A stretch of 11,304 nt of DNA, from positions 1-11,304 of the forward strand of contig VMFF01000001.1 in NCBI GenBank assembly GCA_007375915.1, in the 5' to 3' direction. This document shows, piece by piece, positions 6,040-11,304 of this stretch. Within the stretch, counting starts at the first letter, position 1. Each line of letters begins with the position of its first letter. Both the position numbers and the translations under genes were made by a program. Source of the DNA: Candidatus Doudnabacteria bacterium Gr01-1014_77 (GTDB lineage: Bacteria > Patescibacteriota > Doudnabacteria > UBA920 > VMFF01). The notes under the pieces were generated by a model. That model saw only the letters and a list, made by a program, of their open reading frames with translations, was not told the origin of the DNA and did no database searches.

Positions 6040-6057
6040 GTGATATACTAATATCAC
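6040..6057 (+). promoter_or_regulatory. Palindrome overlapping an extended -10 promoter
   Basis: GTGATAT (6040-6046) and ATATCAC (6051-6057) are perfect inverted repeats around ACTA. The left arm contains TGA-TATACT (6041-6049), a near-ideal extended -10. No good -35 is seen, which fits extended -10 promoters. The predicted start is near 6056. A dimeric repressor bound here would cover the -10. It could also act as a short hairpin ending the preceding transcript. Confidence 0.5.
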
Positions 6058-6084
6058 TAGAAAATATTAGGGGAGAAACAAAAA

Positions 6085-6543
6085 ATGATGGAAAACAAAC
6101 AAAAAATATTAGTAGGTTTAGTGGTGCTTTTAGCAATCGCTTTAATATCAATGCTTTTGTTAAAGAACAATGATAAGCAAAACAAACAAGCAGAACAGCA
6201 ACAGATAAACAGGACTGATGCTCCTAAGGGAAAAATCGTTTCTGGTTTCCCTGAGGCATTAATAGTTGATAGCTCAGCTGAAACCCAGTCCAGCTATACC
6301 ATAAAGTATGAGACTGAGAATCAATACACAGCAAGCTTTAAGACCAACAAGAGCGTTAAAGATGAATACAGCGCATACATGTCTTTCTTTGAAAAGAATA
6401 AATATGAGGTTGTAAACAAGTCAGAAGGAGCAGTTGTGTCCTCAATCTATGCAAAAGATGCATCAGGAGAGGTTAATGTTGTCATAAGTAGACTTGAAAA
6501 AGACACCCAAACATCAGTTGTTGTTTCTTACTTAAAGAAATAA
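6085..6543 (+). CDS. Single-pass membrane protein of unknown function
   Basis: I do not recognise the family. The 152 residues start with a short charged tail, a transmembrane helix at about 8-26 (ILVGLVVLLAIALISMLLL) and a Lys/Asn/Gln-rich linker to about 45. A soluble domain follows, probably outside the membrane: FPEALIVDSS (55-64), a strand-rich stretch with Y/T alternation, then a segment resembling a small domain in which an amphipathic helix (SAYMSFFEKN) lies between strands. There is no lipobox and no cysteine. AGGGGAG (6069-6075) is placed 9 bases before the ATG, one of the few clear Shine-Dalgarno sites in the AT-rich part; ATG 6088 is an equal alternative. It has its own promoter and terminator, so it is a single-gene unit. 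Small extracytoplasmic proteins of this layout are common in CPR genomes, but that is background knowledge, not a family match. Confidence 0.82.
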   Translation: MMENKQKILVGLVVLLAIALISMLLLKNNDKQNKQAEQQQINRTDAPKGKIVSGFPEALIVDSSAETQSSYTIKYETENQYTASFKTNKSVKDEYSAYMSFFEKNKYEVVNKSEGAVVSSIYAKDASGEVNVVISRLEKDTQTSVVVSYLKK

Positions 6544-6558
6544 CTGAAAAGGAATATG

Positions 6559-6588
6559 AAAACCGGCTGTTTCAAAGCCGGTTTTTTT
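6559..6588 (+). terminator. Rho-independent terminator before hisS
   Basis: AAAACCGGCT (6559-6568) pairs perfectly over 10 bp with AGCCGGTTTT (6576-6585), loop of 7 bases, followed by T's to 6588. The hisS -10 element begins only 5 bases later. Confidence 0.88.
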
Positions 6589-6589
6589 C

Positions 6590-6598
6590 TGTTAAAAT
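6590..6598 (+). promoter_or_regulatory. Extended -10 promoter of hisS, probably leaderless
   Basis: TGT-TAAAAT (6590-6598) matches an extended -10. The hisS ATG (6605) starts 7 bases after its last base, where transcription should begin, so the mRNA probably has no leader. A weak -35 TTTCAA (6570-6575) lies in the terminator loop. Confidence 0.55.
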
Positions 6599-6604
6599 AT
6601 ACAT

Positions 6605-7930
6605 ATGAAATTAATAGAACCACGAAATCTAAAGGGCTTCAGAGACTATCTGCCAACAGATCAGATTCCAAGAAGCATCATGTTTTCAAAAATCAAAGCA
6701 GTCTTTGAGCGTTTTGGATTTGAGCCACTAGAAACACCAGTTTTAGAATATGAGGATATATTAGCAGGCAAATACGGAACAGAGGGTGAAAAATTAATGT
6801 ATCGCTTCAAAGATAACGGACAAAGAAACGTTGCTATGCGATATGACCTAACAGTTCCTCTAGCAAGAGTTTCAGCACAATACCAGAATGATCTTCCTAA
6901 GCCTTTCAAGAGATATCAGATTGCTCCAGTATGGAGAGCAGAGAATACACAAAAAGGAAGATACCGTGAGTTCTATCAATGTGATGTAGACGTTGTTGGG
7001 GCACCTGCTGGTATTGCTGATGCAGAATGTATTGCTATGGTAGAGCAGATTTTCTTAGATCTGGGAATCAAAAAATTTGTTGTTAAAGTAAACAACAGAA
7101 AAATATTAAATGCAATAATGCTGACAGCAGGTGTTTCTGAGGATAAAATGCTGGATGCAATAAGAGCGATAGATAAGTTGGACAAGGTGGGAGCAAAAGA
7201 CGTTGTTTCAGAATTAAAAGAAAAAGTTGGATTAAGCTCAAACGAAGCCGAAGGATTAATTACTCTTGCCTCAACAAAAGTTCCTGATGTTGGTGCTTTA
7301 AAAGCATTCATAAACAAATACATCCTTAAACAACCTCAAGGACAAGAAGGCTTTGATGAGTTAAACAGTGTTTTCACAGCCTTAAAAGCTTTTGGGACAA
7401 AAAACGTTGAAATAGATCTTTCTTTAGCTCGTGGTCTTGATTACTATACTTCAACAATTTTTGAAACAATAATTACTGAAACAATAGATTCTAGAAAATA
7501 CGGTTCAGTAGCAGGTGGTGGCAGATACGATGGATTAATCAAGCTTTTTACTGGCAAAGATGTTCCTGCTGTTGGTATTTCAATTGGCATAGATCGTTTG
7601 TTTGCAGCAATGGAAGACCTTGGGTTAGTTAAAAAACAAGGTATTGTCTCAGTATTGGTGTTAAACATGGAAAAATCCCTCCAAAAAGAATACTTAAAGA
7701 TCGTTACAGACTTAAGAAAAGTAGGTATTAACTCAGAGCTTTACTACACATCTGCTGAAATGAAAAAACAGTTTGCTTTTGCAGAAGCAAAAAATATCCC
7801 GTATGGAATATTACTTGGTTTAGAAGAGGCAAAAAAAGGAACTGTTACATTAAGAAACTTAAAAACAAGAAAACAAAAGACTATTAAACAAAAAGACTTA
7901 CTTAAGGAATTAAAGAAAGTTTTGAAATAG
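6605..7930 (+). CDS. hisS: Histidyl-tRNA synthetase
   Basis: It charges tRNA-His with histidine using ATP. The 441 residues are usual for a class II HisRS. Visible are motif 1 around PRNLKGFRDYLP (6-17), motif 2 with RYQIAPVWRAE (103-113) and GRYREFYQCDVD (118-129), the histidine-binding RGLDYYTSTIFE (276-287), and motif 3 with GGGRYDGL (304-311) and SIGIDRL (326-332). The anticodon-binding domain runs from about 346 to the end. The motif 2 form with YREFYQCD and the GSVAGGGRYDGL stretch resemble archaeal and eukaryotic HisRS more than the E. coli form (QKGRYRQFHQ). The ATG lies directly after an extended -10, with no Shine-Dalgarno sequence, which points to leaderless translation. It is the only gene between its terminators, apart from possible read-through into comEC. 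Confidence 0.97.
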   Translation: MKLIEPRNLKGFRDYLPTDQIPRSIMFSKIKAVFERFGFEPLETPVLEYEDILAGKYGTEGEKLMYRFKDNGQRNVAMRYDLTVPLARVSAQYQNDLPKPFKRYQIAPVWRAENTQKGRYREFYQCDVDVVGAPAGIADAECIAMVEQIFLDLGIKKFVVKVNNRKILNAIMLTAGVSEDKMLDAIRAIDKLDKVGAKDVVSELKEKVGLSSNEAEGLITLASTKVPDVGALKAFINKYILKQPQGQEGFDELNSVFTALKAFGTKNVEIDLSLARGLDYYTSTIFETIITETIDSRKYGSVAGGGRYDGLIKLFTGKDVPAVGISIGIDRLFAAMEDLGLVKKQGIVSVLVLNMEKSLQKEYLKIVTDLRKVGINSELYYTSAEMKKQFAFAEAKNIPYGILLGLEEAKKGTVTLRNLKTRKQKTIKQKDLLKELKKVLK

Positions 7931-7952
7931 TTAAGAAATATTTAATCTCAAG

Positions 7953-7989
7953 ATGCTAGACTTGCAAAATGAACAAGTCTAGCATTTTT
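7953..7989 (+). terminator. Inverted repeat across the comEC start, terminator-like
   Basis: ATGCTAGACTTG (7953-7964) and CAAGTCTAGCAT (7974-7985) are perfect 12-bp inverted repeats around a 9-base loop, followed by T's (7985-7989). It has the form of a rho-independent terminator for hisS. The loop contains the comEC ATG (7969) and the left arm contains its -10, so it may also control comEC expression. Confidence 0.6.
7954..7962 (+). promoter_or_regulatory. Extended -10 promoter of comEC, probably leaderless
   Basis: TGC-TAGACT (7954-7962) is an extended -10-like element. The comEC ATG at 7969 lies the same distance after it (6 bases between) as in hisS. No convincing -35 was found. A transcript starting at the ATG would lack the left arm of the overlapping inverted repeat and so keep its start codon open. 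Confidence 0.42.
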
Positions 7990-9408
7990 GTTTGGGGAAT
8001 TAGTTTTTTCCTTCTAGGATCATTCTTGGGAGTTAGCAAACAGACCGAGGTAATACTACCTTTGGTTGTTTTTGTGCTTGCATTGCTTTGTTCGTTTAAA
8101 TTAAAACAGAGGAGTCTTGTAATACCATCAATATTTTTAGCCTTCTTTTTACTGGGTTTCCTAAAAGCTGAGATTTCTTCTTGGGAACAAAGTAAATACT
8201 CCAAATATTATGACAAAAAGGTTTTCTTCAAAGCAACAATCACAAAAGACCCAGAAACATACAAGCAAAAGTTTAAGAGAATAACCTTAAAGCCAGAAGG
8301 GTTTGATCAAATGCTTTTAACAACGTTTTTCACAAGAGATCAGTATTTTTACGGAGACACTGTTTTTGTTAGTGGAAAGATAAAAGAACCAAGAAGCGAT
8401 GATGATTTTAACTACAAAAGATATCTTCAGTCAAAAAACATCTATGCACAAATTTCTTCTCCTGAAATCTTTGTTTTAACAAAAGCAAAAGGTTTTACTT
8501 TAAACTCTAATCCAGCAATATTCTGGAGCTTGAAATTTAAACACTGGGTTTACAAACAATTTCAAGACAAACTCCCTAAAGAGCAAGCTGGTCTTTTAGT
8601 TTCCTTTTTAGTCGGACAAAAAGAGCTACTTTCAGAACAAACAATAACAGAGTTTACTAAAGCAGGGCTGGCGCACATAATCGCGGTGTCAGGATTTACA
8701 CTGACCTTAATACTTCTTTTTTGCAATAAACTAGGGGCATATATCGGTAAAAAGAAAGCATGGGCAATTTGTTTAGCAGTTGCTTTTCTTTACATTGTAA
8801 TGGCTGATTTTGCAGCTGGTGTAATACGAGCAGCCTTGATGTCTGGAATCTTTGTTTTTGGGAAAAGTTTAGGTAGACAATATGCACTTCTTCCTGCTCT
8901 TGCTTTAACAGCAGGAGTATTAGTTTTTTTGAACCCTTTGATCATAAAGTATGACATTGGGTTTATGCTTTCTTTTCTTTCAATTCTAGGAATATTGTTT
9001 TTTGTTTTACCAATAGAGAGTCTTCTTGAAAAAATCCATATCCCAAAAAGATTTGAAATACGCACCATTATTGCAACAACCTTAGCAGCTGAAATTGTAA
9101 CTATTCCATTAACTCTGTACTACTTTCAACAGTTTTCAGTAGTTGCACCTCTATCTAATCTATTAATTCTCCCTATCCTTCCGATATGCCTTGCTTTAGG
9201 ATACTTGGTTTGTATACCTTTTCTTGGTTCTTTGATTGCAAAGATTCTTATGATCCCTTTAAATTATTCTTTCTTCGTTGTTTCAACACTTTCTTCATTC
9301 AAATATTCAACCTTAAATTTCAAGATCCAAGCAAGTGCTTTAATCCTTTCGTATATTGGTATTTTTCTCTTCTACAAAGCTTTAATGCGAAAGTTGAAAG
9401 ATGTTTAA
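7969..9408 (+). CDS. comEC: ComEC/Rec2-type competence channel, lacking the nuclease domain
   Basis: This is an inner-membrane channel for uptake of single-stranded DNA during transformation. The 479 residues hold three N-terminal membrane helices (about 5-21, 28-42, 49-66), a soluble DUF4131/OB-like part (about 84-170) with the family's FNYKRYLQSKNIYA (147-160), and the Competence domain. That domain shows GLAHIIAVSG (233-242), VIRAALM (285-291), NPL-x7-GFMLSFLSILGI (322-342) and PLTLYYFQQFSVVAPLSNLL (380-399). It ends after the last helix, with no metallo-beta-lactamase-like domain, whereas full ComEC is about 700-800 residues. This short form is frequent in CPR genomes. The ATG is preferred because any later start would remove the first helix. 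It overlaps the inverted repeat at its start, and its end contains the -35 of the cyclophilin promoter. Confidence 0.92.
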   Translation: MNKSSIFVWGISFFLLGSFLGVSKQTEVILPLVVFVLALLCSFKLKQRSLVIPSIFLAFFLLGFLKAEISSWEQSKYSKYYDKKVFFKATITKDPETYKQKFKRITLKPEGFDQMLLTTFFTRDQYFYGDTVFVSGKIKEPRSDDDFNYKRYLQSKNIYAQISSPEIFVLTKAKGFTLNSNPAIFWSLKFKHWVYKQFQDKLPKEQAGLLVSFLVGQKELLSEQTITEFTKAGLAHIIAVSGFTLTLILLFCNKLGAYIGKKKAWAICLAVAFLYIVMADFAAGVIRAALMSGIFVFGKSLGRQYALLPALALTAGVLVFLNPLIIKYDIGFMLSFLSILGILFFVLPIESLLEKIHIPKRFEIRTIIATTLAAEIVTIPLTLYYFQQFSVVAPLSNLLILPILPICLALGYLVCIPFLGSLIAKILMIPLNYSFFVVSTLSSFKYSTLNFKIQASALILSYIGIFLFYKALMRKLKDV

Positions 9409-9422
9409 TAGTTTGTTAAAAT
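9394..9422 (+). promoter_or_regulatory. Promoter of the cyclophilin-ndk operon
   Basis: TTGAAA (9394-9399), a 17-base spacer and TAAAAT (9417-9422) with extended -10 TG at 9414-9415 form the best promoter match in the window. The -35 lies in the last codons of comEC. The predicted start is near 9429, giving a leader of about 20 bases. A second TAAAAT (9438-9443) lies 5 bases before the ATG and could give a leaderless transcript. Confidence 0.68.
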
Positions 9423-9448
9423 ACTCAAGTAATTAAGTAAAATACAAG

Positions 9449-10165
9449 ATGACAAATGCAGTTAAAATTTCGAGTGTAATAGCGGCAATAATCGTCATTG
9501 TTGCTGTAGTAATGATTGTTAAGAATAATAAAGGGGGGAGCAGAGAGGAAGTAAAAGATATGGTAAGCCAGACAGAAAACAAGCAACCAGAGAATCAAAC
9601 CAATCCATGTGCTGATGCATCACAAAAAGACAGCAACGGAAAGTTTAAGCCAGCTGTAGACATCGCAAACAAAACAGCGGTCTTACAAACAAGCATGGGT
9701 GAAATTTCATTCAAGCTATACGATCAAGATGCTCCAAAAACAGTCCAGAACTTTGTTTGTTTAATCCAAAAAGGATACTATGATGGAATCAAATTCCATA
9801 GAGTCTCACATGGGTTTGTAATCCAAGCAGGAGATCCAACTGGAACAGGTGCTGGTGGTGAAAGTATTTTTGGTGGAAAATTTGAGGATGAACTAAATCC
9901 AGAAACACCATCGTACAAAGAAGGGTATGTTGAAGGAGTACTAGCAATGGCAAATTCAGGACCAAACACAAATGGATCACAGTTCTTCATAATGACAGAC
10001 ACACGCACAGACCTTTCTCATGCATACACAATCTTTGGAAAAGTAACTGTTGGTTTAGATGTTGTTAAAAAAATCGGTGCTGTTCCTGTAGAGCCAGGTC
10101 CTTTCGGAACAGAAGACGGGGCTCCTAAGACTCCTGTTTTAATTAACAAAGCAATAATTAAATAA
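9449..10165 (+). CDS. Membrane-anchored cyclophilin-type peptidyl-prolyl isomerase
   Basis: It catalyses cis-trans isomerisation of proline peptide bonds, probably on proteins at or outside the membrane. An N-terminal membrane helix (about 6-24) is followed by a polar linker to about 75, and a cyclophilin domain covers 77-238. Catalytic-site residues seen are F116-H-R118 (the catalytic Arg), FVIQAGDP (123-130), LAMANSGPNTNGSQFF (165-180) and YTIFGKV (193-199). By alignment, the position of cyclophilin A Trp121 is Asp188 and that of His126 is Tyr193; Tyr there is common in bacterial forms, Asp at 188 is less usual. No lipobox is present; C54 lies in the linker and C104 in the domain. It has its own promoter and is followed after 9 bases by ndk. 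The gene could equally be an exported protein with a cleaved signal. Confidence 0.93.
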   Translation: MTNAVKISSVIAAIIVIVAVVMIVKNNKGGSREEVKDMVSQTENKQPENQTNPCADASQKDSNGKFKPAVDIANKTAVLQTSMGEISFKLYDQDAPKTVQNFVCLIQKGYYDGIKFHRVSHGFVIQAGDPTGTGAGGESIFGGKFEDELNPETPSYKEGYVEGVLAMANSGPNTNGSQFFIMTDTRTDLSHAYTIFGKVTVGLDVVKKIGAVPVEPGPFGTEDGAPKTPVLINKAIIK

Positions 10166-10174
10166 CTGAAAAAT

Positions 10175-10666
10175 ATGGAAAGAACATTAGTTTTACTTAA
10201 ACCAGACGCAGTTAGCAGGGGATTAGTCGGGGAAATAACCCAGAGATTTGAGAGGGTTGGATTAAAAATTGCTGGTATGAAAATGGTTCAACCAGACGAA
10301 ACACTTGCTCAAAGACATTACCACGATCTAGGTGAAAGAAAAGGTGCTGATGTTTTGAGAGTAACAGTTGAAATGTTAGTTTCAGGTCCAGTGGTTGCAA
10401 TAGTCTTTGAAGGAGTCGAAGCTGTAGAGTTAGTTAGAAAAATGACTGGATCAACAGAACCAAAAGCAGCAGCTCCAGGAACAATACGAGGAGACTACTC
10501 ACACATTTCTTTCAAACATGCTGATGTTAAAAAGATTGGTGTTAAGAACTTAATCCATGCATCAGGATCAGTAGAGGATGCTGAAAAAGAAATTCCAATT
10601 TGGTTTACAGACGAAGAGTTAATTCAACACACTCCGTCATACGCAAGACATACCTTAGGTGAATAA
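10175..10666 (+). CDS. ndk: Nucleoside diphosphate kinase
   Basis: It transfers the gamma-phosphate of ATP to NDPs and dNDPs through a phosphohistidine, so it completes the path from NrdJ products to dNTPs. The 163 residues show LLKPDAV (7-13), RGLVGEI (15-21), PGTIRGDYS (101-109) and the active His128 in NLIHASGS (125-132; usual form N-x-[VI]-H-G-S-D-S). It is longer than the usual 140-150 residues because of about 8 extra residues between the RGDYS loop and the active histidine (ISFKHADVKKIGVK, 111-124) and a longer tail ending near SYARHT. This variant is also known from other bacteria, including CPR members, from memory. The ATG follows the cyclophilin stop by 9 bases with no Shine-Dalgarno sequence, so translation is probably coupled. 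A bidirectional terminator follows. Confidence 0.95.
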   Translation: MERTLVLLKPDAVSRGLVGEITQRFERVGLKIAGMKMVQPDETLAQRHYHDLGERKGADVLRVTVEMLVSGPVVAIVFEGVEAVELVRKMTGSTEPKAAAPGTIRGDYSHISFKHADVKKIGVKNLIHASGSVEDAEKEIPIWFTDEELIQHTPSYARHTLGE

Positions 10667-10670
10667 CTAA

Positions 10671-10696
10671 AAAAGAACCTCATCTGAGGTTCTTTT
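10671..10696. terminator. Bidirectional terminator between ndk and rel
   Basis: AAAAGAACCTC (10671-10681) pairs perfectly over 11 bp with GAGGTTCTTTT (10686-10696), loop ATCT. T-rich runs follow on both strands (TTTTCTTTTC on plus; TTTTTTAG on minus). The minus-strand rel stop codon (10680-10682) lies within the stem, so both convergent genes share this terminator. Confidence 0.88.
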
Positions 10697-11304
10697 CTTT
10701 TCTCTGAATTAAATTTTTCAGGGTGTTAAATATCCCGCTTTGATTTTCATGCAAGTAGTGCCGTATCTTATGCTTTGCATTAGATGTTTTAACCTGCTTT
10801 AACCAATCCTGTGAAATCTTTACAGGCTTTTTTGTTTTAATTATTTCAACAACATCTCCACTGTGTAACTCGTGGTTTATCTTCACCATCTTTCCATTAA
10901 CCTTAGCCCCCATCATAAAGAAGCCAAGATCAGAGTGAACTGAAAAAGCAAAATCAATGGGAGTTGCTCCTTCAGGAAGATCTTTAACATCACCTTTTGG
11001 TGTTAAAACGAAAATGCGGTCTTGAAAAAAATCAATCTTTAAAGCTTGCAAGAAATCCTCGGCATTCTTAACTTCATCCTGCATATTCTGTAAATCTTCA
11101 ACCCACTGGACTTTAAAGCTCTGTATATCATCACTTTTGCCCTCCTCCTCATATACCCAGTGTGCAGCAATACCACGTTCAGCTTCATCATGCATTTGTT
11201 CAGTTCGTATTTGAATCTCAAAAACATTCTTTTCAGAATCAAAAACAGTTGTGTGTATTGATCGATAACCATTTGGTTTAGGTAGTGCAATGAAGTCCTT
11301 AACG
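10680..11304 (-). CDS. RelA/SpoT-family (p)ppGpp protein, 5' partial
   Basis: This family makes or hydrolyses the alarmone (p)ppGpp. The 207 visible residues continue open through the right window edge, so the start and any HD hydrolase domain are outside. First comes the end of the synthetase domain: PKPNGYRSIHTTV and EIQIRTEQMHDEAERGIAAHW, the classic RelA/SpoT substrate-binding motifs. Then comes a linker and a TGS domain (DRIFVLTPKGDVKDLPEGAT onwards, with HSDLG and SGDVVEI). A short basic helical tail ends in RKEKNLR. The long C-terminal helical, zinc-finger and ACT regions of full-length Rel (usually about 300 residues after TGS) are absent. The stop lies within the shared terminator. 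Whether it is a synthetase, hydrolase or both cannot be judged from this part. Confidence 0.93.
   Translation of the reverse strand, partial: VKDFIALPKPNGYRSIHTTVFDSEKNVFEIQIRTEQMHDEAERGIAAHWVYEEEGKSDDIQSFKVQWVEDLQNMQDEVKNAEDFLQALKIDFFQDRIFVLTPKGDVKDLPEGATPIDFAFSVHSDLGFFMMGAKVNGKMVKINHELHSGDVVEIIKTKKPVKISQDWLKQVKTSNAKHKIRHYLHENQSGIFNTLKNLIQRKEKNLR

Noticed and set aside
9186..9419. A 77-codon plus-strand frame overlapping the comEC end.
   Set aside because: It is an out-of-frame reading of the comEC membrane region with no start signal; the comEC frame carries the conserved motifs.

Overview
The window looks like a contig from a Candidate Phyla Radiation (Patescibacteria) bacterium, or one of similar reduced lifestyle. 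The signs are compact AT-rich genes mostly without Shine-Dalgarno sequences, a ComEC without its nuclease domain, a short Rel-like protein ending after the TGS domain, an archaeal/eukaryal-flavoured HisRS, and a cobalamin-dependent ribonucleotide reductase beside a corrinoid adenosyltransferase. No tRNA, rRNA, CRISPR array or insertion sequence was seen. Stops are standard, with no sign that UGA is recoded. The phylum assignment is an inference from gene content; no marker gene allows a finer placement.

Region 1 (1 to about 1665) is GC-rich: 58-62% in two 60-base lines counted by hand, against 37-40% in two later lines. It holds a promoter, a pyrF-like gene and a pyrE-like gene (the last two steps to UMP), then a strong rho-independent terminator. 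Composition changes abruptly just after that terminator. This block is either a horizontally acquired pyrimidine cassette or an assembly join. Both enzymes lack some canonical phosphate-binding residues.

Region 2 (1666 to about 6037) is a deoxyribonucleotide module: nrdR, nrdJ (class II, adenosylcobalamin-dependent), a DUF167/YggU gene, and a CobO/BtuR-type ATP:corrinoid adenosyltransferase that could make the NrdJ cofactor. The nrdR promoter carries two NrdR boxes 32 bp apart centre to centre. One fills the -35/-10 spacer and the other lies just past the predicted transcription start, a clear autoregulatory layout.

Region 3 (6038 to 10696) holds a small single-pass membrane protein, hisS, comEC, a membrane-anchored cyclophilin and ndk. 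Several genes are separated by tight terminator/promoter junctions with extended -10 elements. hisS and comEC appear to be leaderless. The comEC start codon lies in the loop of a perfect 12-bp inverted repeat.

Region 4 (10671 to 11304) has a convergent rel/spoT-type gene on the minus strand. Its 5' part is cut by the window edge, and it shares a bidirectional terminator with ndk. Nucleotide metabolism (pyrF, pyrE, nrdJ, ndk, rel) is the common theme. No wholly new system is evident. The points most worth a second look are the compositional break, the NrdR operator, the comEC start hairpin and the B12-dependent module.
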